Assembly (NCBI RefSeq): GCF_003254705.1
Contig: NZ_QFYR01000002.1
Span: forward strand, 372,001 to 436,000
Direction of reading: 5' to 3'
DNA from: Phenylobacterium deserti
GTDB lineage: Bacteria > Pseudomonadota > Alphaproteobacteria > Caulobacterales > Caulobacteraceae
Length of the DNA stretch: 64,000 bases
Under the pieces are notes generated by a model that saw nothing but the letters and a program-made list of their open reading frames with translations, was not told where the DNA came from and did no database searches. Positions 1 through 8,641 of this stretch are shown here, one piece after another; the stretch's first letter is position 1, and every line of letters begins with the position of its first letter. The translations under genes were made by a program, and so were the position numbers.

Positions 1-118
1 CGAGGGTGAGGGATACGCCGTTCACGACCTGGCGGCCGTGATAGGCCTTGCTGACCCGGTCCACAACGAGACCGGCGGCCTGAGTTTCCGGCGCGGCCGG
101 GACCTGCTGCTGTTTCAA
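1..118 (-). CDS. lptB: LPS export ABC transporter ATPase LptB (N-terminal fragment)
   Basis: Only the first 39 codons lie in the window; the gene continues past coordinate 1. The frame gives an ABC-ATPase opening (LVVDRVSKAYHGRQVVNGVS), the usual strand before the Walker A loop of LptB, which powers lipopolysaccharide extraction from the inner membrane. I chose TTG at 118 because a GGAAAGG ribosome site lies five bases upstream. It begins 35 nt after the lptC stop, so the two are probably cotranscribed. The Walker A motif itself is outside the window, so another ABC ATPase is possible, but position after lptC favours LptB. Confidence 0.7.
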   Translation of the reverse strand, partial: MKQQQVPAAPETQAAGLVVDRVSKAYHGRQVVNGVSLTL

Positions 119-153
119 GGCGACCTTTCCGACGCGCTGACCGAACCGGCCGT

Positions 154-816
154 TTAGTCCAGGTTGAGGCGGCTGCGAACACCGCCCGAGTAGGTCACCG
201 AGCGGTTTTTCGTATCGGCGGTGACGGAGCGGGCCTGGACCTCGCTGGATTGCGCCCGGGTCTGCACGCGGCCGGAGCCCACCAGCTGGCCCGACTTGAC
301 GTCGAACACGGTGGAAGGGGCCTGGAATTCGCCCCTGGCGCCGGTGAGGCTGACGCCGCCTTCCAGGAACAGCTTCTCGTCCGCCGGGTCGTAGGTCCCG
401 CGGGCGGCGACGACCTTCAGATTGTCGGGGCCTTGTTCATCGCTGACCAGCACCGGGTGATCCAGCTGGATGCGCTGGGGCGGCGCGGAGCTGCGCGTCG
501 CCGAAACGGCGGTGATCACGAAGGGTCGGCCCTTGCCGTCAGCGCCGGCCAGCCGCGGCGCGGTGAGCTGGGTCTCGCCCGGCTGTGCGCTGGCGCGGGC
601 GCTTGGTTGCAGTCCTCCTCGGAAGGCGGCGGCGATCACGATCAGGAAGAGCAGGGCGCTCACGGCCGGCAGCGCGATCCGCAGCGTCCGGACACGAGAG
701 GCGTGACCCGTCCGGCCTTTCAAGGCGAACGAAACTCGTGGAGCGGCGGTGGGCGACGAAGCCGGCATACGCCCTATGTGGCAGCCCATGGTCGAGCCCA
801 CAACGGCTGACGACAT
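154..816 (-). CDS. lptC: LPS export system protein LptC
   Basis: A 220-residue bitopic membrane protein. One transmembrane segment (about residues 46-66) follows a basic cytoplasmic tail, and the periplasmic part shows the beta-jellyroll pattern of the LptC/DUF1239 family (QLDHPVLVSDEQG, ARGTYDPADEKLFLEGGV, a GQLVGSG turn near the end). LptC receives lipopolysaccharide from LptB2FG and passes it to LptA. ATG codons at 786 and 765 are alternative starts and none has a strong ribosome site. An lptA gene, often found between lptC and lptB, is not present here. The divergent promoter region is shared with the glycosyltransferase on the other strand. Confidence 0.85.
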   Translation of the reverse strand: MSSAVVGSTMGCHIGRMPASSPTAAPRVSFALKGRTGHASRVRTLRIALPAVSALLFLIVIAAAFRGGLQPSARASAQPGETQLTAPRLAGADGKGRPFVITAVSATRSSAPPQRIQLDHPVLVSDEQGPDNLKVVAARGTYDPADEKLFLEGGVSLTGARGEFQAPSTVFDVKSGQLVGSGRVQTRAQSSEVQARSVTADTKNRSVTYSGGVRSRLNLD

Positions 817-862
817 CTTGGGCGAAGGCGCCGCGGATCTGGCCTGCGGGCGTCACCGAACA

Positions 863-876
863 TTGACCGAGGTCAA
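863..876. promoter_or_regulatory. FNR/FixK-like palindrome
   Basis: TTGACCGAGGTCAA is a perfect inverted repeat fitting the FNR/FixK consensus TTGAY-N4-RTCAA. It lies midway in the divergent gap between lptC (start 816) and the glycosyltransferase (start 922), 45-46 bases from each start codon. The sequence match is direct; binding by an FNR/FixK-type regulator is inference. Confidence 0.45.
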
Positions 877-921
877 ATAACCTCGCTCAGTAAGAATCGC
901 AGAGCGCACAGGGGCTTAGTC

Positions 922-2157
922 GTGGAAACGGTCGGTGGACACGAGATCGGCGAGCCTCCTTGCTCCCCCCGTGAACGGCGCCTCCAGGCAAAGGACGGCG
1001 TGCTTGTCTTCTTGCCGCGGTTCGGCGCCGGCGGCGCCTCGAAGGTCAGCTGCGTCCTGGCCAGTCGTCTCCAGCAATCTGGCGTCCGCACCACGGTCGC
1101 GACGCTGGGTCCCGGGGGTGGTCGGGCTCGCCGGTTCCTGGACGAGGACGTACCCGTCCTCCCGCTTACGCCCATCAAGGGAAGCGCTCGCGGAGCGGCT
1201 CACTTGCTGGCGGCGCTAGTTCCGCTGGCCTTGTCCATCCGGCGGCTGCGTCCGGGGGTTCTGCTTTCGGCCGGCAATCACGCGAACATCCTGTGCGCCG
1301 CCGCGCACTGGCTGTCGGCGCGTGACGACACCAACCTGGTGTTGAAGATGACGAATCCTATCCGGCGTACAGGACGGGGGCGTCTGCGCTCCGGACTGAA
1401 AGCGGTGGCGTACCGGCTAGCGATTGGCAGAGCGTCGGCTGTGCTCGTGCTCTCTCCCGAGGACGCTGCGGAGATCGTGGCCTTCCATCCGGCCGCCGCA
1501 AACAAGGTTCAGGTCGTGTCGAACCCTTACCTGGACAGCTTGCCGGCCAGCCGCTCGCCAGCCGAGCGCACAGCGGAGCCGGCGATGCTTCTGGCCGTCG
1601 GTCGGCTCACCGAGCAGAAGAATTTCGAGCTGCTGTTGAGAGCGGCGGCCCAACTCGGTGATCGTCCATGGCGGCTCAAGGTGCTGGGCCAGGGCGCGCG
1701 CCTGGCGAGTCTCCAGGCTTTGGCCAAGACCCTCGGCATCGCGGATCGTGTGGAGTTCGTGGGCTACGTCAGCGACCCAAGGCCGTACTATCGAGAGGCC
1801 CAAGCGCTTGCCATCACATCGGCCTGGGAGGGCCTTCCTGCCGTCGCGGTGGAAGCCCTGGCGGAGGGCTGCCCAGTTGTGGCGGTGGACTGTTCGCCGG
1901 CCTTGTCACGCCTGATCACGGCGAGCGGTGCTGGCCGGTTGAGCCCGGCCTCGCCAGAGGCTTACGCCGCGGCCCTGGCGCAAGCCTTGGATGAAGACCG
2001 TCCTTCAGTGGAGGCAGCGGCGCTCGCGCCGTTCACCCTGGAGAGCGCGATACGCAGCCACATCAACTCTCTTATGCTCGCAAATGCGAGCCGCTTGGTG
2101 GAAGCCAGGCGCGGCAGAGGCCTCAGGGCTGGCGGCTGGAGGTTTGGCCAGCCCTGA
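922..2157 (+). CDS. GT4-family glycosyltransferase
   Basis: A 411-residue GT-B fold enzyme that transfers a sugar from a nucleotide donor to a glycan acceptor at the cytoplasmic face. The N-terminal acceptor domain has the glycine-rich loop FGAGGASK (34-41). The donor domain has GRLTEQKNFELL (227-238) and the family's E-x7-E motif, EGLPAVAVE (303-311). The start is GTG with AGGGG seven bases upstream. It is a single-gene unit read away from lptC and converges on the small secreted-protein gene. The substrate cannot be told; surface polysaccharide or LPS decoration is likely given the lptC neighbour. Confidence 0.85.
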   Translation: METVGGHEIGEPPCSPRERRLQAKDGVLVFLPRFGAGGASKVSCVLASRLQQSGVRTTVATLGPGGGRARRFLDEDVPVLPLTPIKGSARGAAHLLAALVPLALSIRRLRPGVLLSAGNHANILCAAAHWLSARDDTNLVLKMTNPIRRTGRGRLRSGLKAVAYRLAIGRASAVLVLSPEDAAEIVAFHPAAANKVQVVSNPYLDSLPASRSPAERTAEPAMLLAVGRLTEQKNFELLLRAAAQLGDRPWRLKVLGQGARLASLQALAKTLGIADRVEFVGYVSDPRPYYREAQALAITSAWEGLPAVAVEALAEGCPVVAVDCSPALSRLITASGAGRLSPASPEAYAAALAQALDEDRPSVEAAALAPFTLESAIRSHINSLMLANASRLVEARRGRGLRAGGWRFGQP

Positions 2158-2184
2158 GGGGCTCACGCGCGAAGCGCGGCGGAA

Positions 2185-2538
2185 CTACCAGCGGCGGCCG
2201 TATTCGCCACCGCGATAGTGAGGATAGCGGTCGTACTGCCGCCGCGCGCTGTAACGGTCCTGGCGGCGGTTGTCGTAGCGGTCGAACTGATCCGGGCGGC
2301 CGTCGCGATCACGGTCGCGATTCCATTCCCGGCGGTCGGAAACACCGTCACGGTCGCTGTCCCGGCTGGCCCGGTAGTCACGAGCGTAGCGGTCCTGATA
2401 GTGGCGACCGTGGTCGTAATAGCCTTGGCCGTATGCTCCATCATAGGCGTAGCGCCCGCCGTAGGATTGGGCGCTGGCGGCCCCGGCGCTGAGAGCGACA
2501 AGGGCCGCGGCGGCTGAGCCAAGAACAAGCAGTTTCAT
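2185..2538 (-). CDS. Secreted Asp/Arg/Tyr-rich protein with calcium-loop-like motifs
   Basis: Predicted 117 residues. Residues 1-23 form a clear signal peptide ending AGAASAQ. The mature part is highly charged and tyrosine-rich, with two short acidic loops, DSDRDGVSD (60-68) and DRDRDGRPD (75-83), that resemble thrombospondin type-3 or dockerin calcium loops, followed by Arg/Tyr-rich low-complexity sequence. I chose the ATG at 2538 because GGAG lies eight bases upstream and the signal peptide starts there. Similar secreted proteins are common in Caulobacterales and have no known function; calcium binding is an inference from loop shape. Confidence 0.75.
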   Translation of the reverse strand: MKLLVLGSAAAALVALSAGAASAQSYGGRYAYDGAYGQGYYDHGRHYQDRYARDYRASRDSDRDGVSDRREWNRDRDRDGRPDQFDRYDNRRQDRYSARRQYDRYPHYRGGEYGRRW

Positions 2539-2632
2539 GTGCGAATCTCCGAAGGCCGCGGGGGATCGGCCGAGATGCACAGACTAGAGGCATGGGTCTG
2601 AACGGCGGCGGGGCGGCCCGTTTAGCGGCGGT

Positions 2633-3085
2633 TCACACCGGGGCTCCGCCAGCGCCAGCCGCGCGCGCCGCGCGGCCTTGGACGACCTGGTGGAACTGAT
2701 GGGCAAGTGCTTCAAGCCCCTCCCGCCCAACCGTCAGGGCGGCGTATCCCTGGGCGGTGAAGTGCAGATTCCGGCCCGACTGGCCGATCCAGCCCGCCTC
2801 GATCAGCTCGCCAACCTTGCGTCTAACCGTCTCGCGGGGAATGCCGGACGACTCGGCGATGGACCGGAGGTTCAGGCCTCGCGACGGTAGGAGAGGGGCG
2901 GTGCTCTGCATCCGCGCCTCGTTGGACATCGCCGCGAACTCGGCATCCGCAACGCTGCGTGCGGCGATGGCGAGCAGGATGATGTTCTTTTCCAGATCGC
3001 CGTCGCAGATGGCGCGCAACCTCTGGAGCAGCTCCAGGAAGGGAGCCACCAGTTCATCGGAAAGCGGCGGAAGATTTCGGTCCAT
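2633..3085 (-). CDS. Winged helix-turn-helix transcriptional regulator
   Basis: A 150-residue cytoplasmic protein. An alpha-helical N-terminal half is followed by a winged HTH: LNLRSIAESSGIPRETVRRK (71-90) as helix-turn-recognition helix, then VGELIEAGWI and a short wing. The arrangement resembles MarR/GntR/Crp-type DNA-binding domains, but I see no effector domain of a named family. The start at 3085 gives a compact protein, though GAGG abuts the ATG, so the ribosome site is poor. The gene is divergent from the TetR gene. Its targets are unknown. Confidence 0.7.
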   Translation of the reverse strand: MDRNLPPLSDELVAPFLELLQRLRAICDGDLEKNIILLAIAARSVADAEFAAMSNEARMQSTAPLLPSRGLNLRSIAESSGIPRETVRRKVGELIEAGWIGQSGRNLHFTAQGYAALTVGREGLEALAHQFHQVVQGRAARAAGAGGAPV

Positions 3086-3363
3086 CCTCGGTCGCCGGTC
3101 CTCAGCAGCGCGGCGGACGAGACAACGGTCCGCGGAAGCGCGGCCGCAAGCCCGCGCCGACAGAACGCTAGCAGCCGCCGTGCCGCTCTGTACAGCTTTC
3201 CCGCGAGTTCCTTGACGACATTTCGGCGCATCTAGAGGCGAATGCCGGCTCAACCAAGTTGGGATTACAACCCGGAGTATATGTTGGCCGGGTGGCCCGT
3301 CTCGCAGGCGCGATGGCGGCGGCCAGCTTGACGCCCGCGGTCGCAGCGCCGAAAGACTGCCAA

Positions 3364-4047
3364 GTGCCTGAAAACGTGACCCCACGCCGAGGCTCCCGGA
3401 AGGCCGAACAACGCGCCGAGACCCAGGAGCAGATCCTCGACGCCGCCGAGCATCTCTTCTCCAAGCATGGTTTGCATGGAACGACGTTGAAGGACGTGGC
3501 CCGGCGCGTGGGCGTGCACCACACGCTGCTGAACTACTATTTCGAGGACAAGAAGAAGCTGTTCGATGCGGTCTTCGCCCGGCGTGCCGTGGTGACCGGC
3601 GAGCGGCGGATGAAGGCGCTGGACGACTACGAAGCCGCCAGCGGCGGCAAGCCGACGGTGGAAGGAGCGCTGCACGCGTTCCTCGACACCGACCTCGACC
3701 TCTACATCGAGGGCGGCGAAAGCTGGAAGAACTATGGGGCCCTCAGCGCCCAGGTGGCCAACACGCCCGAGTGGGGCGCCGAACTGATGGACCAGCACTT
3801 CGACCCGGTGGTGCTGCGGCTGATCGGTCTGCTGAAGAAGGCGCTGCCGGACTGCGCCGAAGAGGACATCTTCTGGGGCTACCACTTCGTGACGGGCGCC
3901 CTCATGGTCACCCTGGCCCGCACGGGACGGATCGACAAGCTGTCGGGCGGCCTTTGCCGGTCGGACGACTTCCCGGCGATCAAGCAGCGGATGGCCTCCT
4001 TTATGGCCGCGGGCTTCCGCTCCATCTGCGCCGCCAAGGCGGACTGA
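3364..4047 (+). CDS. TetR/AcrR-family transcriptional regulator
   Basis: A 227-residue repressor-type protein. The N-terminal HTH spans about residues 22-66 (ILDAAEHLFSKHGLHGTTLK, then VHHTLLNYYFEDKKKLFDAV), followed by an all-helical ligand/dimerisation domain. GTG at 3364 is the start that best fits the family; GTG 3376 and ATG 3313 are alternatives. The downstream gene, 150 bp away, is a TonB receptor with a palindrome in its promoter, so this regulator most likely controls uptake and the following hydrolase. The ligand is not known. Confidence 0.85.
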   Translation: MPENVTPRRGSRKAEQRAETQEQILDAAEHLFSKHGLHGTTLKDVARRVGVHHTLLNYYFEDKKKLFDAVFARRAVVTGERRMKALDDYEAASGGKPTVEGALHAFLDTDLDLYIEGGESWKNYGALSAQVANTPEWGAELMDQHFDPVVLRLIGLLKKALPDCAEEDIFWGYHFVTGALMVTLARTGRIDKLSGGLCRSDDFPAIKQRMASFMAAGFRSICAAKAD

Positions 4048-4127
4048 GGCTTCACAGCCGCCGCGCGCATCGAGCCGCGCACCACCTGGAGTCGGCAGCT
4101 CACAAGCCTCAGCGGTGAAAACACCGT

Positions 4128-4174
4128 TTGACAAAACTCGACCCGCGATGAACCTTCATTCTCACGAGAGTGAG
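4128..4174 (+). promoter_or_regulatory. Promoter with palindromic operator upstream of TonB receptor
   Basis: A TTGACA -35 element (4128-4133) is followed at 17 nt spacing by a weak -10 (AACCTT). The palindrome CTCAC-GAGA-GTGAG (4161-4174) lies just downstream, near the likely transcription start. This is the expected geometry for repression by the adjacent TetR protein, but the pairing is inference. Confidence 0.4.
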
Positions 4175-4200
4175 CCAACAAGGCTCCCCGGGAGGAAACC

Positions 4201-7200
4201 ATGATGCGGGCCCTTTACGGCGCTTCGAGCGTCGCTGTTCTCATATCCTTGATGAGCGTCGGCATGCCCGGGAGCGCCTGGGCGCAGGCCGGCGCGAGCG
4301 CCGCCACCCCCGGCTCGAGCGCCGGCGCGCAGTTGGATGAGGTGGTCGTCACCGGCTCCCTTATCCGCGGCACGCCGCTAGACGCCGCCCTGCCGGTGGA
4401 GGTCTATTCCAACGAAGAACTGGAGCGGCGAGGGGCTCCGTCGGCCCTGGAGTTCGCCAAGACCCTGACGATCTCCGGCCCGATCACCGGCGAGTCCTAC
4501 TACTTCGGCGGACCGGCGCTGACCGGATCGGTGCAGTTCAACCTGCGCGGCATCGGGGCCAACAAGACCCTGACCCTGCTGAACGGGCGGCGGATGAACG
4601 CCAACACCGCCAACATCCCCTCGATCGCGCTGGCGCGGACCGAGATCCTGAAGGAAGGCGCGGCGGTGACCTACGGCGCCGACGCCACCGGCGGGGTGGT
4701 CAACTTCATCACCCGCGACCACTTCGAAGGGCTGCAGGTCGAGGGGCAGTACAAGCAGATCTCCGGCTCGCGCGGCGACTACTCGCTGGGCGTCATGGGC
4801 GGGACCGGCAGCGACCGGGTGAACTTCCTCTGGTCGGCCGAGTACGAGCACCGCTCGCGGCTGCACGCCCTGGACCGCGACTTCACCCACGCCTCGCTGG
4901 ACCCGACGCGGGCCGGCTACAACCCCGCGCCTTGGTCGACCTTGACCAACCTGGCCGGCTGGATCCCGCGCGGCGCGCTGCCGGCGATCCCGAGCGCAAC
5001 GGACGTGGGCGAGTTCGGGCCGGCCGTGGGCGGCATCGTTTCGGACTTCACGCCCGCGAGCTGCGCGGCCGTCGGCGGGCGCTACGACAACAACTTCACC
5101 TGCGCCTACAACTACATACCCTACTACAACCTGGTGGAGCCGACGGACACCTACCGCGCCTACGCCCAGCTGAACGCCGACGTCACGGACAACATGAAGT
5201 TCCACTTCGATGTGTCCTATGGCCAGGTGACGGTGCCGGAGATCTTCGGCTCGCCCGCCCAGCCGATCTCCCGCGGGCCGGCGCTGGCCACGGGGGCGGT
5301 GAACCAGCTCTATGTACCCATCACCAACCCGTATGCGGCGGCCTTTGCGGCGTCCAAGGGGATCACGGGCGCGCAAGGCTTCACGCCCGTCACCTACCGG
5401 CTGCTCGGCCACGGCGGCAACTCGGCCCTGTCGTCCAACGGGTTTGGGGTGCCGGACCGGGTCGAGAACCAGATGTGGCGGGTGTCGGCGGGCCTGCGCG
5501 GCACGCTGGGCGAGTGGGCGAGCTTTGCGCGCGACGTCGGCTACGACTTCGCGGTCACCTACAACCAGGCCAATTCGTTCAACACCCACCCGGACACGGT
5601 GGGCTTCCGCCTGCAGCAGGCGCTGAACGGCTTTGGCGGCCCGGGCTGCCAGGCGCCCGACCTGGATCCCAACCGGTTCGGCACGCAGAACCCGGCCGCG
5701 GCGGGGCAAGGCGCGTGCCAGTGGTGGAACCCCTTCGCCAGCTCCTTCGCCGGCCAGCCGGTCCGGGGCCTGGCCAACCCCAACTATGTGGCGGGCAGCG
5801 AGAACTCGGCCGAGCTGACCCGCTGGCTGTTCAACCCGCGGGGCATCGAGACGGTCAGCAGCGACCTGACGGTGGACCTGGTGTTCGACGGCCGGTCCGG
5901 ACCGCGGCTGCCCGGCGGGCAGGTGGGTTGGGCGGTCGGGGCGCAGGCTCGCGCCTTCGAGAGCCGCCAGAACAACAGCGATCCGCTGTTCAACGGCACG
6001 GTGCAGTGCGAGTGGCCGCGCGGCACCACCAGCGCCAACGGCCCGGGCTCCCTGCCCATGGAGGCCAACCCGCTGCCGACCACGGACCCGAACTTCCGCG
6101 GTTGCACGCCGGACGCGCCGGGGCCGTTCGTGCTGTTTGCGCCGGATCCGCCCGACTATGCCGACCGGCAGCAGTATTCAGTGTTCGCCGAGGTGGACAT
6201 CCCGATCCTGGACACCCTGAACGTCCAGGCGGCGGTGCGACGCGAGGAGTTCTCCGGCGGGCTGGGGGCCACGGTCTACAAGCTGGCCGGCAAGTGGAAC
6301 GTGTGGGGGCCGCTGTCCCTGCGCGGGTCCTATGGCACCAACTACCAGACCCCGCCGGTGGGCACGATCCCAGGCTCGGTGGTGGTCAACGCGCGGACCA
6401 TCACGGTGGCCGGCGGCAACTGGCTGGCCGTGAACTTCATCACCGACGCGGGCCTGAAGCCGGAAACCGCCAAGACCTGGAACGCGGGGGTGATCTGGCA
6501 GAGCCGCGGCTTGATGGACGGCCACACCTTCCGGGCGATCGTCGACTACTTCGACATCCGGACCCAGGACGAGATCGGCCAGGTCGCCGATCCGAACCAG
6601 ATCGCCAGCCTGGTGTTCAACGGCCCCGGCGGGACGATCACCACCTGCGACCCGGCGCGCCAGCCGCTGCTGCAGCGGATCACCTTCAACGCCGGATGCG
6701 CAGTGGGGATGAGCGGCGTCGGCACCTTCTCGGGCCTGTCCACCCTGGTGGGCAATGGGCCGGGGCAGACCACCAACGGCTTCGACATCCAGGCCGACTA
6801 CACCCTGCCGGTGGGGAACGGCGACCTGTCGCTGAACCTGACGGCGACGCGGGTGACGGAGCTGCGGACCGGGCCGACGTCGCTGGACGGGGTGGTCGTC
6901 TCCACGGGCGACGACCGGCTGGGGACGCTGAACTTCGCCACCTTCGCACAGGCCGCGCCCAAGCTGCGGGCCAACCTCGCCGCCAACTACAGCCTTGGGC
7001 GACAGAACCTGCGGGTGGGGGTGAACTACGTCTCGGCCGTCACCGACGAGCGGCCGGGCATCCAGTACGGCGAAGAGGGCGAGGACTGGATCACGGTGGA
7101 CCTCACCTATCGCGTGGAGCTCGCAAACGAACTGGCCCTGACGGCCAGCGTCGCCAATCTATTCGACCGCGACCCGCCGCCGGCCCAGGAGGAGCTCGGC

Positions 7201-7266
7201 TACGACCCGTTCCTGGCCAACCCGCTGGGCCGGACCTTCGAGATCGGCATCCGCAAGACCTTCTGA
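4201..7266 (+). CDS. TonB-dependent outer-membrane receptor
   Basis: A 1021-residue outer-membrane transporter. A signal peptide (1-29) precedes a TonB box, LDEVVVTGS (45-53). The plug domain follows, with VQFNLRGIGANKTLTLLNGRR and the conserved ILKEGAAVTYGADATGGVVN, then a 22-strand-type barrel ending in the C-terminal Phe signal (FEIGIRKTF). GGGAGG four bases before the ATG is a strong ribosome site. It is flanked by a TetR regulator and a DUF3089 hydrolase, suggesting uptake and breakdown of an ester-containing or hydrophobic substrate. The substrate is unidentified; nothing in the context indicates a siderophore. Confidence 0.92.
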   Translation: MMRALYGASSVAVLISLMSVGMPGSAWAQAGASAATPGSSAGAQLDEVVVTGSLIRGTPLDAALPVEVYSNEELERRGAPSALEFAKTLTISGPITGESYYFGGPALTGSVQFNLRGIGANKTLTLLNGRRMNANTANIPSIALARTEILKEGAAVTYGADATGGVVNFITRDHFEGLQVEGQYKQISGSRGDYSLGVMGGTGSDRVNFLWSAEYEHRSRLHALDRDFTHASLDPTRAGYNPAPWSTLTNLAGWIPRGALPAIPSATDVGEFGPAVGGIVSDFTPASCAAVGGRYDNNFTCAYNYIPYYNLVEPTDTYRAYAQLNADVTDNMKFHFDVSYGQVTVPEIFGSPAQPISRGPALATGAVNQLYVPITNPYAAAFAASKGITGAQGFTPVTYRLLGHGGNSALSSNGFGVPDRVENQMWRVSAGLRGTLGEWASFARDVGYDFAVTYNQANSFNTHPDTVGFRLQQALNGFGGPGCQAPDLDPNRFGTQNPAAAGQGACQWWNPFASSFAGQPVRGLANPNYVAGSENSAELTRWLFNPRGIETVSSDLTVDLVFDGRSGPRLPGGQVGWAVGAQARAFESRQNNSDPLFNGTVQCEWPRGTTSANGPGSLPMEANPLPTTDPNFRGCTPDAPGPFVLFAPDPPDYADRQQYSVFAEVDIPILDTLNVQAAVRREEFSGGLGATVYKLAGKWNVWGPLSLRGSYGTNYQTPPVGTIPGSVVVNARTITVAGGNWLAVNFITDAGLKPETAKTWNAGVIWQSRGLMDGHTFRAIVDYFDIRTQDEIGQVADPNQIASLVFNGPGGTITTCDPARQPLLQRITFNAGCAVGMSGVGTFSGLSTLVGNGPGQTTNGFDIQADYTLPVGNGDLSLNLTATRVTELRTGPTSLDGVVVSTGDDRLGTLNFATFAQAAPKLRANLAANYSLGRQNLRVGVNYVSAVTDERPGIQYGEEGEDWITVDLTYRVELANELALTASVANLFDRDPPPAQEELGYDPFLANPLGRTFEIGIRKTF

Positions 7267-7285
7267 TCCACCCTGAGCCCTCTCT

Positions 7286-7318
7286 GGCGGGCGGCTTCGG
7301 CCGTCCGCCGCCTTTTTT
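7286..7318 (+). terminator. Intrinsic terminator after TonB receptor
   Basis: GGCGGGCGGC-TTCG-GCCGTCCGCC forms a 10-bp stem with one G-U pair and a stable UUCG loop, followed by six T residues. The position directly after the TonB receptor stop supports termination, although the next gene is on the same strand and starts 30 bp later. Confidence 0.85.
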
Positions 7319-7347
7319 GTCAGCGGCTTCGGAAACAGGAGAGTTGG

Positions 7348-8529
7348 ATGGGACGGCTTCGGCGACTGGGAGCGGCTCTGGCGCTTGGCCTTAGCCTCGC
7401 CGGGGCGGCGCAGGGGCAGGCGGCGAGCGAGCGGCCGGACTACGCCAAGCCGGAGCTTTGGCTGTGCCGGCCGGACCTAGCCGACGACCGCTGCAAGGCG
7501 GATCTCGACGCGACAGTGATCACCGCAGACGGCGCCACTCGGACGGAGCGGTTCGCGCCGGCCAAGGACCCGTCGGTGGATTGCTTCTATGTCTATCCGA
7601 CGGTGTCCAGAGATCCGACCTGGCAGGCCGACTTCACGCCCGATCGGATGGAGTGGGACGTGGTGCGGCTGCAGTTCGCCAGGTTCGGGCAGGTGTGCCG
7701 GACCTTTGCACCGCTTTATCGACAGCGGACTTTGACGGCCTTGCGAGCGCCGGCGGGCGGGCCGGCGCCGGTCGGCGCGCCGCCGGCCGAGGGCGTGGGC
7801 GGCTATGCCGACGTGCTGGACGCCTGGCGCTGGTACCTGGCGCACGAGAACAAGGGGCGCGGGGTGGTCCTGATCGGCCACAGCCAGGGTGGGGCGATGC
7901 TGAACCGGCTGATCGCCGAGACGGTGGACGGCAAGCCCCTGCAGCGCCAGCTGGTCTCGGCCCTGATACTGGGCGCGCCGGTGCTGGTCCCCCCGGGCAG
8001 GGACCTCGGCGGCACGTTCAAGGCGATTCCGCTGTGCCGGGCGGAGGACCAGCTGGGTTGCGTGATCAGCTACGCCACCTTCCGAGACCGGGTGCCGCCG
8101 CCGGCCAATGCGCGGTTCGGCCGGGGACGCGACGGGCTGCGGGTCGCCTGCGTGAACCCGGCGGCGCTGGGCGGCGGGGCCGGGCGGCCGACGCCCTACT
8201 TCCTGACGCGGGGCTCCCTGAACGGCTCGGGCGGAGATGTCGCGCCGCAGTGGACACGGCCGCCGCGCGCCATCGCAACGCCGTTCGTGAAGACGCCGGG
8301 CATGATCTCCACCGAGTGCGTGACGCGGGGTGAGTTCGACTACCTGTCGCTGCACGTGATCCCCAACCCGGGCGGCGGGCGCACGGACGAGCTGGGCGGG
8401 CAGATCCTGCGCGCGACTGGCGTCGATCCATCCTGGGGGCTGCACCTGCTGGACGTGGATCACGCCATGGGCGACCTCATCCGAATCGTCGGCCGGCAAG
8501 GGCGCGCTTACGCTGTTCGCGAACGCTGA
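7348..8529 (+). CDS. DUF3089 secreted alpha/beta hydrolase (lipase/esterase-like)
   Basis: A 393-residue exported hydrolase. The signal peptide covers about residues 1-25. The DUF3089 hallmarks are DCFYVYPTVS near the N-terminus, the nucleophile elbow GHSQGG with Ser179, and the C-terminal catalytic His372 in DVDHAMGDL. AGGAGAG lies a few bases before the ATG. Members are predicted serine esterases or lipases of the cell envelope. It follows the TonB receptor after a terminator, so it probably has partly independent expression. The adjacent receptor and TetR regulator suggest degradation of the imported compound; the natural ester is unknown. Confidence 0.85.
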   Translation: MGRLRRLGAALALGLSLAGAAQGQAASERPDYAKPELWLCRPDLADDRCKADLDATVITADGATRTERFAPAKDPSVDCFYVYPTVSRDPTWQADFTPDRMEWDVVRLQFARFGQVCRTFAPLYRQRTLTALRAPAGGPAPVGAPPAEGVGGYADVLDAWRWYLAHENKGRGVVLIGHSQGGAMLNRLIAETVDGKPLQRQLVSALILGAPVLVPPGRDLGGTFKAIPLCRAEDQLGCVISYATFRDRVPPPANARFGRGRDGLRVACVNPAALGGGAGRPTPYFLTRGSLNGSGGDVAPQWTRPPRAIATPFVKTPGMISTECVTRGEFDYLSLHVIPNPGGGRTDELGGQILRATGVDPSWGLHLLDVDHAMGDLIRIVGRQGRAYAVRER

Positions 8530-8627
8530 GCCGGGGGTCGGCGCCTACAGCGTGGGCGCCGGCGCCGCGAGAGCAGGCGCCTTTTAGCGGCTCCGGCCGC
8601 ACGGGCGCTGTCACAGGAAATTCGCTT

Positions 8628-8641
8628 TGCTACCGGTAACA
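8628..8641. promoter_or_regulatory. LacI-family-type operator
   Basis: TGCTACCGGTAACA is a near-perfect palindrome (one mismatched pair) with the central CCGG and the TGNTA/TANCA flanks typical of LacI/GalR-family operators, which control sugar genes in Caulobacterales. It sits about 270 bp upstream of gltB and just upstream of a possible short transcript ending at 8723. No LacI-family regulator gene is in the window. Confidence 0.45.

Noticed and set aside
4932..7394. 820-codon plus-strand frame inside the TonB receptor
   Set aside because: Out of frame with the receptor, Arg/Gly/Pro/Ala-rich composition, no start signal.
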